The notes under the pieces: model-generated
What the model saw: the letters and a program-made list of their open reading frames with translations, nothing else
Told to the model about the DNA's origin: nothing
Databases searched by the model: none
Position numbers and translations under genes: made by a program
Shown: positions 15,976 to 24,855 of the stretch, piece by piece
Layout of the letters: each line of letters opens with the position of its first letter
Position numbering within the stretch: the stretch's first letter is position 1
Assembly (NCBI GenBank): GCA_937974275.1
Contig: CALJIF010000040.1
Coordinates: 1-64,000, forward strand
Direction of reading: 5' to 3'
Length of the DNA stretch: 64,000 nt
DNA from: an uncultured Flavobacteriales bacterium
Lineage (GTDB): Bacteria; Bacteroidota; Bacteroidia; Palsa-965

Positions 15976-16791
15976 TTACTTGGAAATCAAAATGCGTTTA
16001 CCGCCAATCATGTTACCCGAACTCAGACGCAGATAATAAGCTCCTGACGGGATTGACTGTATATTGACAGTATGAAATACTGATCCCGCAACATTCAACT
16101 GCTCAGTCATCACAACACGTCCGGCGATGTCCAGGATTTCGATAGTAGTGTTACCGCCGGTAGCCGCAAAATTCACGTTGATAAAGTCATTGGCGGGATT
16201 TGGTGCAATGGTAATGGCTTCTCCGTTAAACTGTTCGCTGATGGATGAAGGTTGTACTACTATCGTTTGGCAGGTGGAATCACAAAACTGTTGATTCTGA
16301 TTCATAATGATCAGGCATACATTGTACGTTCCGGGTGCTGCGTAAGTGTGAGAAGGGTTGTTGGTAAACGAAGTTTGACTGTCGCCAAAGTACCATCCCA
16401 TTACGAAGGTGCCTGCAGTGCTGGTGTTGGTAAAATTCACTGTATTGCCCGACATAGTGTAAGTAAATGATGCCACACAATTTTGATTGCCGCTTATCGT
16501 AATGGTTTGACAAGTGGAATCACAAAACTGTTGATTAAAGTTCATGACTGCTAAACAAACAGTATAGGTGCCCGGGCCGCTGTACGTGTGTGAAGGATTG
16601 TCGCCCATGCCGGTTGTATTATCACCGAACATCCATGACATGACATATGTGCCGGAGTCGCTGGTGTTGTTAAAATAAACCGTATTTCCGCTAACCGTGT
16701 AAGTGAACGATGCGTTGCAGTTTTGTGCGTTCAAGCTTACGGAGAACATTGCTCCGATTGTGAACATTGCTGATAGTAGAATGGTTTTCAT
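15976..16791 (-). CDS. Secreted protein with two PKD repeats and T9SS sorting domain
   Basis: 271 residues from ATG 16791 (MKTILLSAMFTIGAMFSVSLNAQ, signal peptide). Two PKD domains of about 80 residues each follow. Both open with ASFTYT, contain a W/Y-FGD turn and NPSHTY, and end CDSTCQTI. The end is a T9SS type A sorting domain (IAPNPANDFINV to GAYYLRLSSG). There is no catalytic domain, so a structural or adhesive surface role is likely. Each PKD unit carries several Cys residues, which suggests disulfides. Confidence 0.8.
   Translation of the reverse strand: MKTILLSAMFTIGAMFSVSLNAQNCNASFTYTVSGNTVYFNNTSDSGTYVMSWMFGDNTTGMGDNPSHTYSGPGTYTVCLAVMNFNQQFCDSTCQTITISGNQNCVASFTYTMSGNTVNFTNTSTAGTFVMGWYFGDSQTSFTNNPSHTYAAPGTYNVCLIIMNQNQQFCDSTCQTIVVQPSSISEQFNGEAITIAPNPANDFINVNFAATGGNTTIEILDIAGRVVMTEQLNVAGSVFHTVNIQSIPSGAYYLRLSSGNMIGGKRILISK
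16250..16735 (-). repeat. Direct repeat of about 240 bp encoding two PKD domains
   Basis: The two PKD-coding units share long identical DNA tracts, for example the GTGGAATCACAAAACTGTTG match at about 16276 and 16516. This indicates a relatively recent internal duplication or gene conversion. Confidence 0.75.
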
Positions 16792-16940
16792 AGTTGAGCT
16801 TTTTAATTGGTTTGATGAGGCAAAGGTGTTATGCCTGATTTCACCGAACAAGGACAGCAGGTCGAAATCTTACGTCTTCAGGAAGTTGTTTTTGACGCGG
16901 GAATTGCCGTTAACTTTGCAGCGCTCAATTTCAAATCATC

Positions 16941-17846
16941 GTGTCCGAAAAGACGACCAATTTTATTTTATTGCATGTGATTGTCTTTATTTGGGGATGG
17001 ACAGCCATCTTGGGTAAAGCCATTGAGCTGCCGGCAGTACAATTGGTTTGGCTAAGAATGCCGATAGCTTTAGCGGGAGTCTTTTTGTTTCTAATCCTAC
17101 GTCGTCAAAATCTTCGTATCGATATCAAACAGGCCGGGAAGTATTTCTGTATCGGACTTATTGTGGCCTTGCACTGGATTTGTTTTTATGCTTCCATTAA
17201 AGAAAGTAATGTCTCTGTAACGCTAGCGTGCTTTTCAACCGGGTCCTTATTCTCTGCATTTATTGAGCCCTTATTTTTTAAGCGTAAGGTGAGTGTGTAT
17301 GAAATTATTTTCGGCGTGATGGTGGTTCTTGCACTGACGCTGATTTTTAGCGTTGAAACACAATATGTGTATGGAATCATTCTCGGTATCCTGGCGGCGT
17401 TAACGTCTTCAATTTTTGGTGTGCTCAACGGGGTTCTTATTCAGAAAGGACACAACGGCTCGGTAGTTTCGTTTTATGAAATGTTGGGCGGATTTTTAGG
17501 AATGTCGGTTTATGTGCTTATCGCCAAACCTTGGGAAGGACCATTGCTAGCCATGTCTGCAACAGATTTGGTGTACTTGCTGATACTCGGCATCCTGTGC
17601 ACCAGTGTGCCGTTCATGATTAGTATGCACATTTTAAAAACAATTAGTCCTTACACAGTGTCTTTAACGCTCAACCTGGAAACATTGTATGGTATTGTGT
17701 TTGCCTATTTCATTTATCACGAAGACAAGCAATTAACAGGATATTTTTATGTGGGATCTGCAATTATTCTCAGTACCATTTTCCTGAACGCGTGGATTAA
17801 ATTTCGCCAACGTTCATTAAAAAGCGTTTCGGAAGATGTAGCGTGA
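16941..17846 (+). CDS. EamA/DMT-family membrane transporter
   Basis: 301 residues starting with GTG at 16941 (MSEKTTNF). Ten hydrophobic segments form two EamA repeats, with typical features such as WGWTAILGKA in helix 1, WLRMPIALAG in helix 2, and TVSLTLNLETLYGIVFAYFIYHE near the end. It is an inner-membrane drug/metabolite-type exporter or permease; the substrate cannot be read from sequence. It precedes ispG on the same strand with a 36-base gap. Confidence 0.85.
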   Translation: MSEKTTNFILLHVIVFIWGWTAILGKAIELPAVQLVWLRMPIALAGVFLFLILRRQNLRIDIKQAGKYFCIGLIVALHWICFYASIKESNVSVTLACFSTGSLFSAFIEPLFFKRKVSVYEIIFGVMVVLALTLIFSVETQYVYGIILGILAALTSSIFGVLNGVLIQKGHNGSVVSFYEMLGGFLGMSVYVLIAKPWEGPLLAMSATDLVYLLILGILCTSVPFMISMHILKTISPYTVSLTLNLETLYGIVFAYFIYHEDKQLTGYFYVGSAIILSTIFLNAWIKFRQRSLKSVSEDVA

Positions 17847-17882
17847 ACCATTCTGTTGCAAATTTGTTCTCTTGTATTGTAA

Positions 17883-19868
17883 ATGAATCTACCAATCTCC
17901 GCCATGAAGCTCATTTCCCCGTACGCTAATTCGTTAACAGAATATTCTCGTTGGACTACTCGTGTTGTTCAGATCGGTGATGTGCCTTTGGGTGGCGGAA
18001 ATCCTATTCGCGTACAATCCATGACTACAACGGACACCATGGATACTGCGGCTACTGTTGCGCAGTCGATACGCATGATTGAGGCGGGTTGTGAATATGT
18101 GCGAATCACGGCCCCAAGTTTGAAAGAAGCGGAAAATTTAAAAAACATCAAAGATGAATTGCGCAAGGCGGGCTATAAAACACCTTTGGTTGCGGATATT
18201 CACTTTACCCCGAATGCAGCAGAGTTAGCGGCACGAATCGTAGAAAAAGTGCGCGTAAATCCGGGCAACTACGCCGATAAAAAGAAATTCGAACACATCG
18301 ATTATACAGACGCCTCTTACCATAGTGAATTGCAACGTATTCGCGATCGGTTTATTCCACTTGTGCGCATTTGTAAAGAATATGGTACTGCAATGCGTAT
18401 CGGCACTAATCACGGTTCATTAAGCGATCGTATTTTAAGTCGTTACGGGGATACACCGCAAGGTATGGTTGAATCGGCAATGGAATTTTTGCGAATTTGT
18501 GAGGATGAGAGTTACAAAAACATTGTCTTATCAATGAAAGCTAGTAATCCTCAGGTCATGGTGCAGGCGTATCGATTGCTGGTGCAACAGATGATGGCAG
18601 CGGGAATGAATTATCCTTTGCATTTGGGCGTTACTGAAGCCGGAGATGGAGAAGATGGTCGTATTAAATCTGCTGCGGGAATAGGAACGTTGCTGGAAGA
18701 CGGACTCGGAGATACTGTTCGTGTATCATTAACAGAAGATCCGGAATTTGAAATTCCTGTTGCAAAGGCACTGGTCAATCGCTATAACAATCGTGCAGGC
18801 CACGATGGAATTCAACCGGTGCAGGTTGTTGACGGGAAATGTTCGGTACCTTATTCTCCGTATGAATATGAACGCCGTCATACACAACCGGTATTAAATT
18901 TTGGAGAGAAGAATGTTCCTCGCGTTATAGCTGACTTTAGTAAGCGTGATGCAATCACTCCGGCATCCTTGTTTGCAGTTGGTTATCAGTATTCTGTGCC
19001 AACGGACAAGTGGAACCTAACAGATCAGGCTTGCGATTTTTTATATACCGGCGATCAAATTCTGAATTTCGAAATTCCGGGAACACTTGGGATTATTGTG
19101 AATTCCGGTGTGTACGGGTCAGTTCAAAACAAGGACAGATACTATCCGTTGTTTTGTGGCAATGAATTTTTTGCAGCATCTATAACACATCCGCAGTTAA
19201 ATTTTGTTGCTGCAGATATACACACGTTAACTCCTGAATTTGTTGCCAAACTGAAGGGGCAGCACAATGTTGTCGTAGTGCTGGACAGCATGAACGTCCA
19301 TGCCATGCCGGAGCTTCGCCGTGCCATGATGCTACTGATGGAAGCCGATTGTGCAACGCCTGTTGTCTTGAAGCGTAATTTCATGATTGAGTCTGCAGAA
19401 GAGGGCGTGCTTTTCGCTGCAACCGATTTTGGTGCGTTGTTGCTGGATGGAATGGGTGATGGAGTTTGGATGAAAACATCCGAAAATATTCCGCAGATGA
19501 CCGTGAACAGTTGTGTTTTTGGGGTATTACAGGCTACACGAACGCGCATTTCCAAAACCGAATATATTTCTTGTCCTTCATGCGGCAGAACATTGTTTGA
19601 TCTTCAGGAAACGACCAATAAAATCCGTAAACGCACCGAACATCTTAAGGGTGTTAAAATCGGAATCATGGGCTGTATTGTAAATGGTCCGGGAGAAATG
19701 GCCGATGCAGATTACGGATACGTTGGAACGGGCGTTGGTAAGATAACCTTGTATAAAGGCAAAGAAGTCGTCGACCGCAATATCCCTGAAAGTGAGGCGG
19801 TAGAAGCGCTTGTAAACCTCATCAGAAAGCACGGTGATTGGGTAGAAGCCAGAGAGTTAGCCGAGTAA
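17883..19868 (+). CDS. ispG: 4-hydroxy-3-methylbut-2-enyl diphosphate synthase
   Basis: 661 residues from ATG 17883 (654 from the ATG at 17904, which is also possible). It catalyses the Fe-S dependent step of the MEP isoprenoid pathway that makes HMBPP. The N-terminal TIM barrel opens with VQIGDVPLGGGNPIRVQSMTTTDT. The C-terminal domain carries the 4Fe-4S ligands in SCPSCGRTLFDLQ and GCIVNGPGEMADADYG. The protein is long because of a large insert (about 280-530) between barrel and cluster domain. Such an insert is known in Bacteroidota, Chlamydiae and plants, so it is normal here. Confidence 0.95.
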   Translation: MNLPISAMKLISPYANSLTEYSRWTTRVVQIGDVPLGGGNPIRVQSMTTTDTMDTAATVAQSIRMIEAGCEYVRITAPSLKEAENLKNIKDELRKAGYKTPLVADIHFTPNAAELAARIVEKVRVNPGNYADKKKFEHIDYTDASYHSELQRIRDRFIPLVRICKEYGTAMRIGTNHGSLSDRILSRYGDTPQGMVESAMEFLRICEDESYKNIVLSMKASNPQVMVQAYRLLVQQMMAAGMNYPLHLGVTEAGDGEDGRIKSAAGIGTLLEDGLGDTVRVSLTEDPEFEIPVAKALVNRYNNRAGHDGIQPVQVVDGKCSVPYSPYEYERRHTQPVLNFGEKNVPRVIADFSKRDAITPASLFAVGYQYSVPTDKWNLTDQACDFLYTGDQILNFEIPGTLGIIVNSGVYGSVQNKDRYYPLFCGNEFFAASITHPQLNFVAADIHTLTPEFVAKLKGQHNVVVVLDSMNVHAMPELRRAMMLLMEADCATPVVLKRNFMIESAEEGVLFAATDFGALLLDGMGDGVWMKTSENIPQMTVNSCVFGVLQATRTRISKTEYISCPSCGRTLFDLQETTNKIRKRTEHLKGVKIGIMGCIVNGPGEMADADYGYVGTGVGKITLYKGKEVVDRNIPESEAVEALVNLIRKHGDWVEARELAE

Positions 19869-19956
19869 TCAACATTTACCCCTGCAAAACTTCATCTTTT
19901 CTTGATTTAGCCCTATAAGCGTCCGTTCTACCTTTGAACCGACTAAGACTAAACTC

Positions 19957-21348
19957 ATGAAAAAACTGTCCTTTTTAACATTGGCTGTAGTGCTTGCATT
20001 TCCTGCATTAGCACAGATCACAGTAACTAATGGTGTTGTTCCTTCGCACATGCAAGGAGTTAACGGGACCAACAACTCACGTACCCATATGTGGTGCTGG
20101 CTGGAGATTTCCGGATTGACGCCGGGCGCTACGTATCGTTATTATTCTACTGTTGATACGCTTAATGCTTCTACAACATCAAACGGTGCTGGAAATCCGA
20201 TATTAATGAACATGACCAGCGGTACGGTGCGCAGAACGACAAATGCATCTTTAGTGAATAATGCCGGTCACGATTCTTTGACTGCAACAAATGCCGGAAC
20301 ATTTGCAGGATGGTTCGGCGTTGAGCCAACCGGCAATGCACGTTTTACACCCGGATTTACGGTTTATCCAAAAATTATTCTGAACAACGGTGCCGGAGGA
20401 ACAACAGTCGCAACGCGATTAGTGGCTACTCAGTTTCCTATTACCGTTATCAACTACGGAACTGCTTCCGGAAGTCCTGTAGAAGGAACAGCTTTGTACG
20501 ATTCAGTTGGTGCTGCAGCAAAAAATTTCATTGGTATTTATGATAACGTGGCAGCAACGGGGCGCCCTGTGGCAATTAGCATCGTAGAAAATGATGGACT
20601 CGATTTATATCCGGTTACTTCAATTGCAACCTTCTATCGCAATATGGTAGACACCATGGCGGGACGTTGGGGAGCGATCATTCCAAATGCATTGTCTAAC
20701 GGCGTTCGAGCTTTGGTGGAATATGATCGTGCTACGGCAGGTGGTATCGACACTATTGCAGATGCTGACGGTTGGTGGTGCAGCGGATTAAACACTGTAA
20801 ACATGAGTGCAGGAACTATCGGATTGTTTTTGAATTCCTCTTTTGTACTTGCTCCTACTGCAATTATTCCGGATACGATGTACGTGAATATTCAAGGGAA
20901 CTTTAGTGCAAGTTCTAATGATCCTTCCGCTTATTATGTTTGGGATTTCGGAGATTCATCATTGACAGTTTCCGGTGCTAACGTTACGCATACGTACGCC
21001 AATCAAGGATTGTATCCGCTTACCCTGGTAATTACTAATGGCGCGTGTTCAGATACCATCACGCAAAATATCGTTGTCATGCTGGGCACAGGAATTCAAG
21101 CTACACCGAGTTTCCTGATGTATACGTCTCCAAATCCTACAGACGGACAATTTATAATCGCAGTTTCGAACGATCACTTGAAAACGATCGAAGTCATGAA
21201 TTTGCTCGGCGAAATCGTTTATTCCGGAGTGTCGAATACTGCCCGCACGAACATTGATATTGCAGGACAACCTAAAGGAATGTATTTGGTGCGTGTAACC
21301 GATCGTGAAACGAATCGTGTTGCAACCCGCAAGATTGTGCTTAAGTAA
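19957..21348 (+). CDS. Secreted protein with PKD and T9SS sorting domains
   Basis: 463 residues with a signal peptide (MKKLSFLTLAVVLAFPALAQ). The first 290 residues form a module I cannot name. It opens GVVPSHMQGVNGTNNSRTHMW and has an extended, Gly/Thr/Asn-rich, strand-like character. A PKD domain follows (YVWDFGDSSLTVSGANVTHTY, about 300-375), then a T9SS type A sorting domain (TSPNPTDGQFIIA to GMYLVRVTD). A TACCTTTG element at 19929-19936 could be its -7 box, although no good -33 partner is seen. Surface or extracellular location is expected. Confidence 0.75.
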   Translation: MKKLSFLTLAVVLAFPALAQITVTNGVVPSHMQGVNGTNNSRTHMWCWLEISGLTPGATYRYYSTVDTLNASTTSNGAGNPILMNMTSGTVRRTTNASLVNNAGHDSLTATNAGTFAGWFGVEPTGNARFTPGFTVYPKIILNNGAGGTTVATRLVATQFPITVINYGTASGSPVEGTALYDSVGAAAKNFIGIYDNVAATGRPVAISIVENDGLDLYPVTSIATFYRNMVDTMAGRWGAIIPNALSNGVRALVEYDRATAGGIDTIADADGWWCSGLNTVNMSAGTIGLFLNSSFVLAPTAIIPDTMYVNIQGNFSASSNDPSAYYVWDFGDSSLTVSGANVTHTYANQGLYPLTLVITNGACSDTITQNIVVMLGTGIQATPSFLMYTSPNPTDGQFIIAVSNDHLKTIEVMNLLGEIVYSGVSNTARTNIDIAGQPKGMYLVRVTDRETNRVATRKIVLK

Positions 21349-21366
21349 ACCTGTTCGCCATGAACA

Positions 21367-21398
21367 AAAAAAGGTGATCCGTAAGGGTCACCTTTTTT
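21367..21398. terminator. Bidirectional intrinsic terminator
   Basis: The stem GGTGA / TCACC, extended by A and T runs on either side, lies between the T9SS gene and the convergent lepA. Confidence 0.8.
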
Positions 21399-21415
21399 GT
21401 TGATAAAACAATGAA

Positions 21416-23203
21416 TTAATCCAGTTTCAAGACGGCCATAAATGCACTCTGCGGAACTTCTACGGCTCCAATCTGGCGCATACGTTTTTTCCCTTCCTTC
21501 TGCTTCTCCAACAGTTTACGCTTACGGGAAATATCACCACCGTAACATTTTGCGGTAACGTCTTTGCGAATTGCAGAAATGTTTTCACGTGCTACAATCT
21601 TACTGCCAATAGCCGCCTGAATAGCAATCTGGAATTGTTGACGTGGAATTAACTCCTTCAGCTTTTCGCAAATCTTTTTACCAAACTCATGCGCTCTCGA
21701 ACGGTGAATCAATGCGGATAAGGCATCCACCTGATCGCCATTAATCAGAATGTCCAATTTGATCAAATCGGATTGACGATAATCTAATGGATGATAATCG
21801 AACGAAGCGTATCCTTTGGAAATTGATTTTAGTTTATCGTAAAAGTCAAACACAATTTCCCCTAAAGGCATTTCAAATACCATCTCCACACGATCCGTCG
21901 TCAGGTAATTTTGATTCAACATGGTGCCGCGTTTCTCCATGCACAACTTAATGATTGCACCAACAAACTCAGCTTTGGTAATAATACTTGCTTTAATATA
22001 TGGCTCTTCAATATTATCCAGCTTCGTTGGATCAGGCATATCACTCGGATTGTGCATGTCAATGCGTTCTCCGGTTGTGGTATAGGCAATATAACTTACG
22101 TTAGGAACGGTAGTAATTACCGTCATGTTAAATTCACGCTCCAGGCGCTCCTGCACAATTTCCATGTGCAACATGCCTAAGAATCCGCATCGGAATCCAA
22201 ACCCTAAAGCCGCAGATGCTTCCGGTTCCCACGTTAATGAGGCATCATTCAACTGCAATTTTTCCATGGAATAACGCAGCTCTTCATAATCGTCGGTATC
22301 AACAGGATAAATTCCCGCGAATACCATCGGCTTAACATCCTCAAATCCTTGAATACCCTGCGAACATGGATTCTCAACCGTGGTAATTGTATCACCCACT
22401 TTTACTTCACGTGCATTTTTAATTCCGGAAATGATATAACCTACATCACCGGTGCGCACTTCGTTTCGGGGTTCTAATCCTAAACGTAAAATCCCGATTT
22501 CATCAGCGTTGTATTCACTGCCCGTATTGAAAAACTTTACTTTCTGTCCTTTGCGAATTACACCATTCACTACTTTGTAGTAGGCGATGATTCCACGAAA
22601 CGGATTAAATACTGAATCGAAAATTAAAGCTTGTAACGGTTTGTCTTCTTCTCCTTTCGGACTTGGAATGCGTTCCACAACAGCTTCCAGTATTTCCGCA
22701 ACACCTAATCCTGTTTTACCTGACGCAGCCAAAATATCCTCACGTTTGCAGCCTAACAGGTCCACAATCTGATCTTTCACCACTTCCGGTTCAGCACTCG
22801 GTAAATCAATTTTATTCAGAATAGGAATGATCTCCAGATCATGTTCCAATGCGAGATACAAATTGGAAATTGTTTGCGCCTGAATTCCCTGCGCCGCATC
22901 AACAATCAACAAAGCGCCTTCGCAGGATGCAATGGAGCGCGAAACTTCATACGAAAAGTCAACGTGTCCGGGTGTGTCAATAAGATTGAGCACGTACTTT
23001 TCGCCTTTGTACGTGTAGTCCATTTGAATGGCGTGACTCTTAATGGTAATGCCACGTTCCTTCTCCAGGTCCATATCATCCAGCACTTGTGCTTCCATGT
23101 CACGGGAAGACACCGTTTTCGTAATCTCCAGCAACCGATCGGCAAGAGTAGACTTACCGTGGTCGATATGGGCGATAATGCAGAAGTTTCTAATGTGTTT
23201 CAT
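21416..23203 (-). CDS. lepA: Elongation factor 4 (LepA)
   Basis: 595 residues from ATG 23203 (MKHIRNFCIIAHIDHGKSTLADRL). A ribosome-dependent GTPase involved in translation fidelity and 30S assembly. G1 is AHIDHGKST, G3 is DTPGHVDF and G4 is NKIDLPSA. The EF4-specific C-terminal domain contains YGGDISRKRKLLEKQKEGKKRMR. The length is normal for the family; the open frame upstream to 23326 is not needed. It is divergent from metF. Confidence 0.97.
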   Translation of the reverse strand: MKHIRNFCIIAHIDHGKSTLADRLLEITKTVSSRDMEAQVLDDMDLEKERGITIKSHAIQMDYTYKGEKYVLNLIDTPGHVDFSYEVSRSIASCEGALLIVDAAQGIQAQTISNLYLALEHDLEIIPILNKIDLPSAEPEVVKDQIVDLLGCKREDILAASGKTGLGVAEILEAVVERIPSPKGEEDKPLQALIFDSVFNPFRGIIAYYKVVNGVIRKGQKVKFFNTGSEYNADEIGILRLGLEPRNEVRTGDVGYIISGIKNAREVKVGDTITTVENPCSQGIQGFEDVKPMVFAGIYPVDTDDYEELRYSMEKLQLNDASLTWEPEASAALGFGFRCGFLGMLHMEIVQERLEREFNMTVITTVPNVSYIAYTTTGERIDMHNPSDMPDPTKLDNIEEPYIKASIITKAEFVGAIIKLCMEKRGTMLNQNYLTTDRVEMVFEMPLGEIVFDFYDKLKSISKGYASFDYHPLDYRQSDLIKLDILINGDQVDALSALIHRSRAHEFGKKICEKLKELIPRQQFQIAIQAAIGSKIVARENISAIRKDVTAKCYGGDISRKRKLLEKQKEGKKRMRQIGAVEVPQSAFMAVLKLD

Positions 23204-23255
23204 AGTTTCAACGAGCCGCGAAATTACGTAAAAATAGGGCTTCTTTTTTTCGGGC

Positions 23256-23285
23256 TTTGATTTATGCGTGTTCTGTTTACTTTTG
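23256..23285 (+). promoter_or_regulatory. Consensus Bacteroidota promoter for metF
   Basis: TTTG at 23256-23259, an 18-base spacer and TACTTTTG at 23278-23285 are an exact TTTG / TAnnTTTG match. Transcription should start near 23291, about 18 bases before the metF ATG. Confidence 0.7.
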
Positions 23286-23308
23286 CACCGCATTAACCAT
23301 TGTAGTCC

Positions 23309-24262
23309 ATGAAAGTCACCGACCATCTTAATTCAGCGAAATCAACCTTGTTTTCTATTGAAATTCTGCCTCCATTGAAAGGCAAGAGTATTCAGTCGAT
23401 TTATGAAGGCATTGATCCGTTGATGGAGTTCAAGCCATCTTTCGTGGACGTTACCTATCACCGTGAGGAATACATTTACAAGAAGCGTGACGGCGGATAT
23501 CTTGAAAAAGTGTCCATACGTAAGCGTCCGGGAACGGTAGGTATTTGTGCGGCAATCATGAACCGTTATCATGTTGATGCCGTGCCTCATATTATTTGCG
23601 GAGGTTTCACCAAAGAAGAAACAGAAAGCGCATTAATCGATTTGCATTTTCTTGGAATAGACAACGTATTGTTGTTACGTGGTGATGCGATTAAAACGGA
23701 ATCGCAATTCGTTCCTGAACCGAATGGTCATCATTACGCCATTGATTTGGTCCGTCAGGTTAACGAAATGAACAGTGCTCATTATTTGCACGAGGATATC
23801 GTGGATATGGCGCCAACTAACTTCTGCATGGGTGTTGCCGGATATCCCGAAAAACATTTCGAAGCACCGAATATGTATGCGGACATGAGATTTTTGAAAG
23901 AGAAAGTGGACGCCGGCGCTGATTATATCGTGACGCAAATGTTTTTTGATAATGCCAAGTTTTTCGAATTTGTTGCCAAGTGCCGCGAAATGGGCATTAA
24001 CGTGCCGATTATTCCGGGCTTGAAAATTCTAACCCAGAAGAAACAACTCATTTCATTGCCGAAGATTTTCCATATCGACATTCCGCAAGACTTATACATG
24101 GCTGCAGAAAAATGCAAAACAGATGCGGAAGTGAAAGAAGTGGGAATTCAATGGTGTATTCAGCAATCGAAGGAATTGGTAAAAGCCAACGTTCCGTGCT
24201 TGCACTTCTACACCATGGGAACCAGCGAGAGCACTCGCCGCGTTGCTTCTGAAGTATTCTAA
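23309..24262 (+). CDS. metF: Methylenetetrahydrofolate reductase
   Basis: 317 residues; a cytoplasmic FAD enzyme that reduces methylenetetrahydrofolate to methyltetrahydrofolate for methionine synthesis. Family marks are FSIEILPPLKGKS at the start (with the catalytic Glu), FVDVTYHREE, LLLRGDAIK, FCMGVAGYPEKH and ADYIVTQMFFDN. The 3' end overlaps the convergent ribE by four bases. Confidence 0.95.
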   Translation: MKVTDHLNSAKSTLFSIEILPPLKGKSIQSIYEGIDPLMEFKPSFVDVTYHREEYIYKKRDGGYLEKVSIRKRPGTVGICAAIMNRYHVDAVPHIICGGFTKEETESALIDLHFLGIDNVLLLRGDAIKTESQFVPEPNGHHYAIDLVRQVNEMNSAHYLHEDIVDMAPTNFCMGVAGYPEKHFEAPNMYADMRFLKEKVDAGADYIVTQMFFDNAKFFEFVAKCREMGINVPIIPGLKILTQKKQLISLPKIFHIDIPQDLYMAAEKCKTDAEVKEVGIQWCIQQSKELVKANVPCLHFYTMGTSESTRRVASEVF

Positions 24263-24852
24263 TTTTTTTGACGATGATAAAGTGTGGCGATGTATTTGCC
24301 CACGATATCAAATTCAAGATTCACACTACTTCCGATTTGGATGTTCTGAAATGTAGTGTGCTCGTATGTGTACGGAATAATGGCAACCGAGAACGTATCT
24401 TCTGTGCTGTCAACTACCGTTAAACTTACACCGTTAACACAGATAGAACCTTTCGGCACCGTTACAAATTCGGTGGCTTTGGGGTGACGGAAATAATATT
24501 TCCAACTGCCGTACTGATTTTCCACACCAATACATTCTCCAACAGTATCCACATGACCTTGAACAATGTGTCCGTCCAACCGCCCATGTGCCGGAACGCA
24601 ACGTTCTAAGTTTACACGATCTCCTTGTTGTAATCCGGATAAATTCGTGCGATTCAAGGTTTCTGCAATGGCTGTAACAGTATGACTCAAATTATCGCAC
24701 GCAATAACGGTTAAACAAACGCCATTGTGCGCAACACTTTGATCAATCTTTAATTCACCCGAAATAGGAGAGGTAATAGTAAAATGAACGTTACTGTCTT
24801 CTGTTCGGACAGCGGAAACTGTTCCAAGCGTTTCAATAATTCCTGTAAACAT
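24259..24852 (-). CDS. ribE: Riboflavin synthase
   Basis: 197 residues; it dismutates two 6,7-dimethyl-8-ribityllumazine to riboflavin. It starts MFTGIIETLGTV and has the two lumazine-binding repeats, the first with VAHNGVCLTV and GHVDTVG, the second with GSICVNGVSLTVV. It begins three bases after the stop of the T9SS type B gene, so it is probably co-transcribed with it, which is an odd partner for a vitamin enzyme. Confidence 0.94.
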   Translation of the reverse strand: MFTGIIETLGTVSAVRTEDSNVHFTITSPISGELKIDQSVAHNGVCLTVIACDNLSHTVTAIAETLNRTNLSGLQQGDRVNLERCVPAHGRLDGHIVQGHVDTVGECIGVENQYGSWKYYFRHPKATEFVTVPKGSICVNGVSLTVVDSTEDTFSVAIIPYTYEHTTFQNIQIGSSVNLEFDIVGKYIATLYHRQKN

Positions 24853-24855
24853 AAC

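Noticed and set aside
17883..19868. ispG as a gene fusion because of its length
   Set aside because: The insert between the barrel and Fe-S domains is the known long form found in Bacteroidota and plants.
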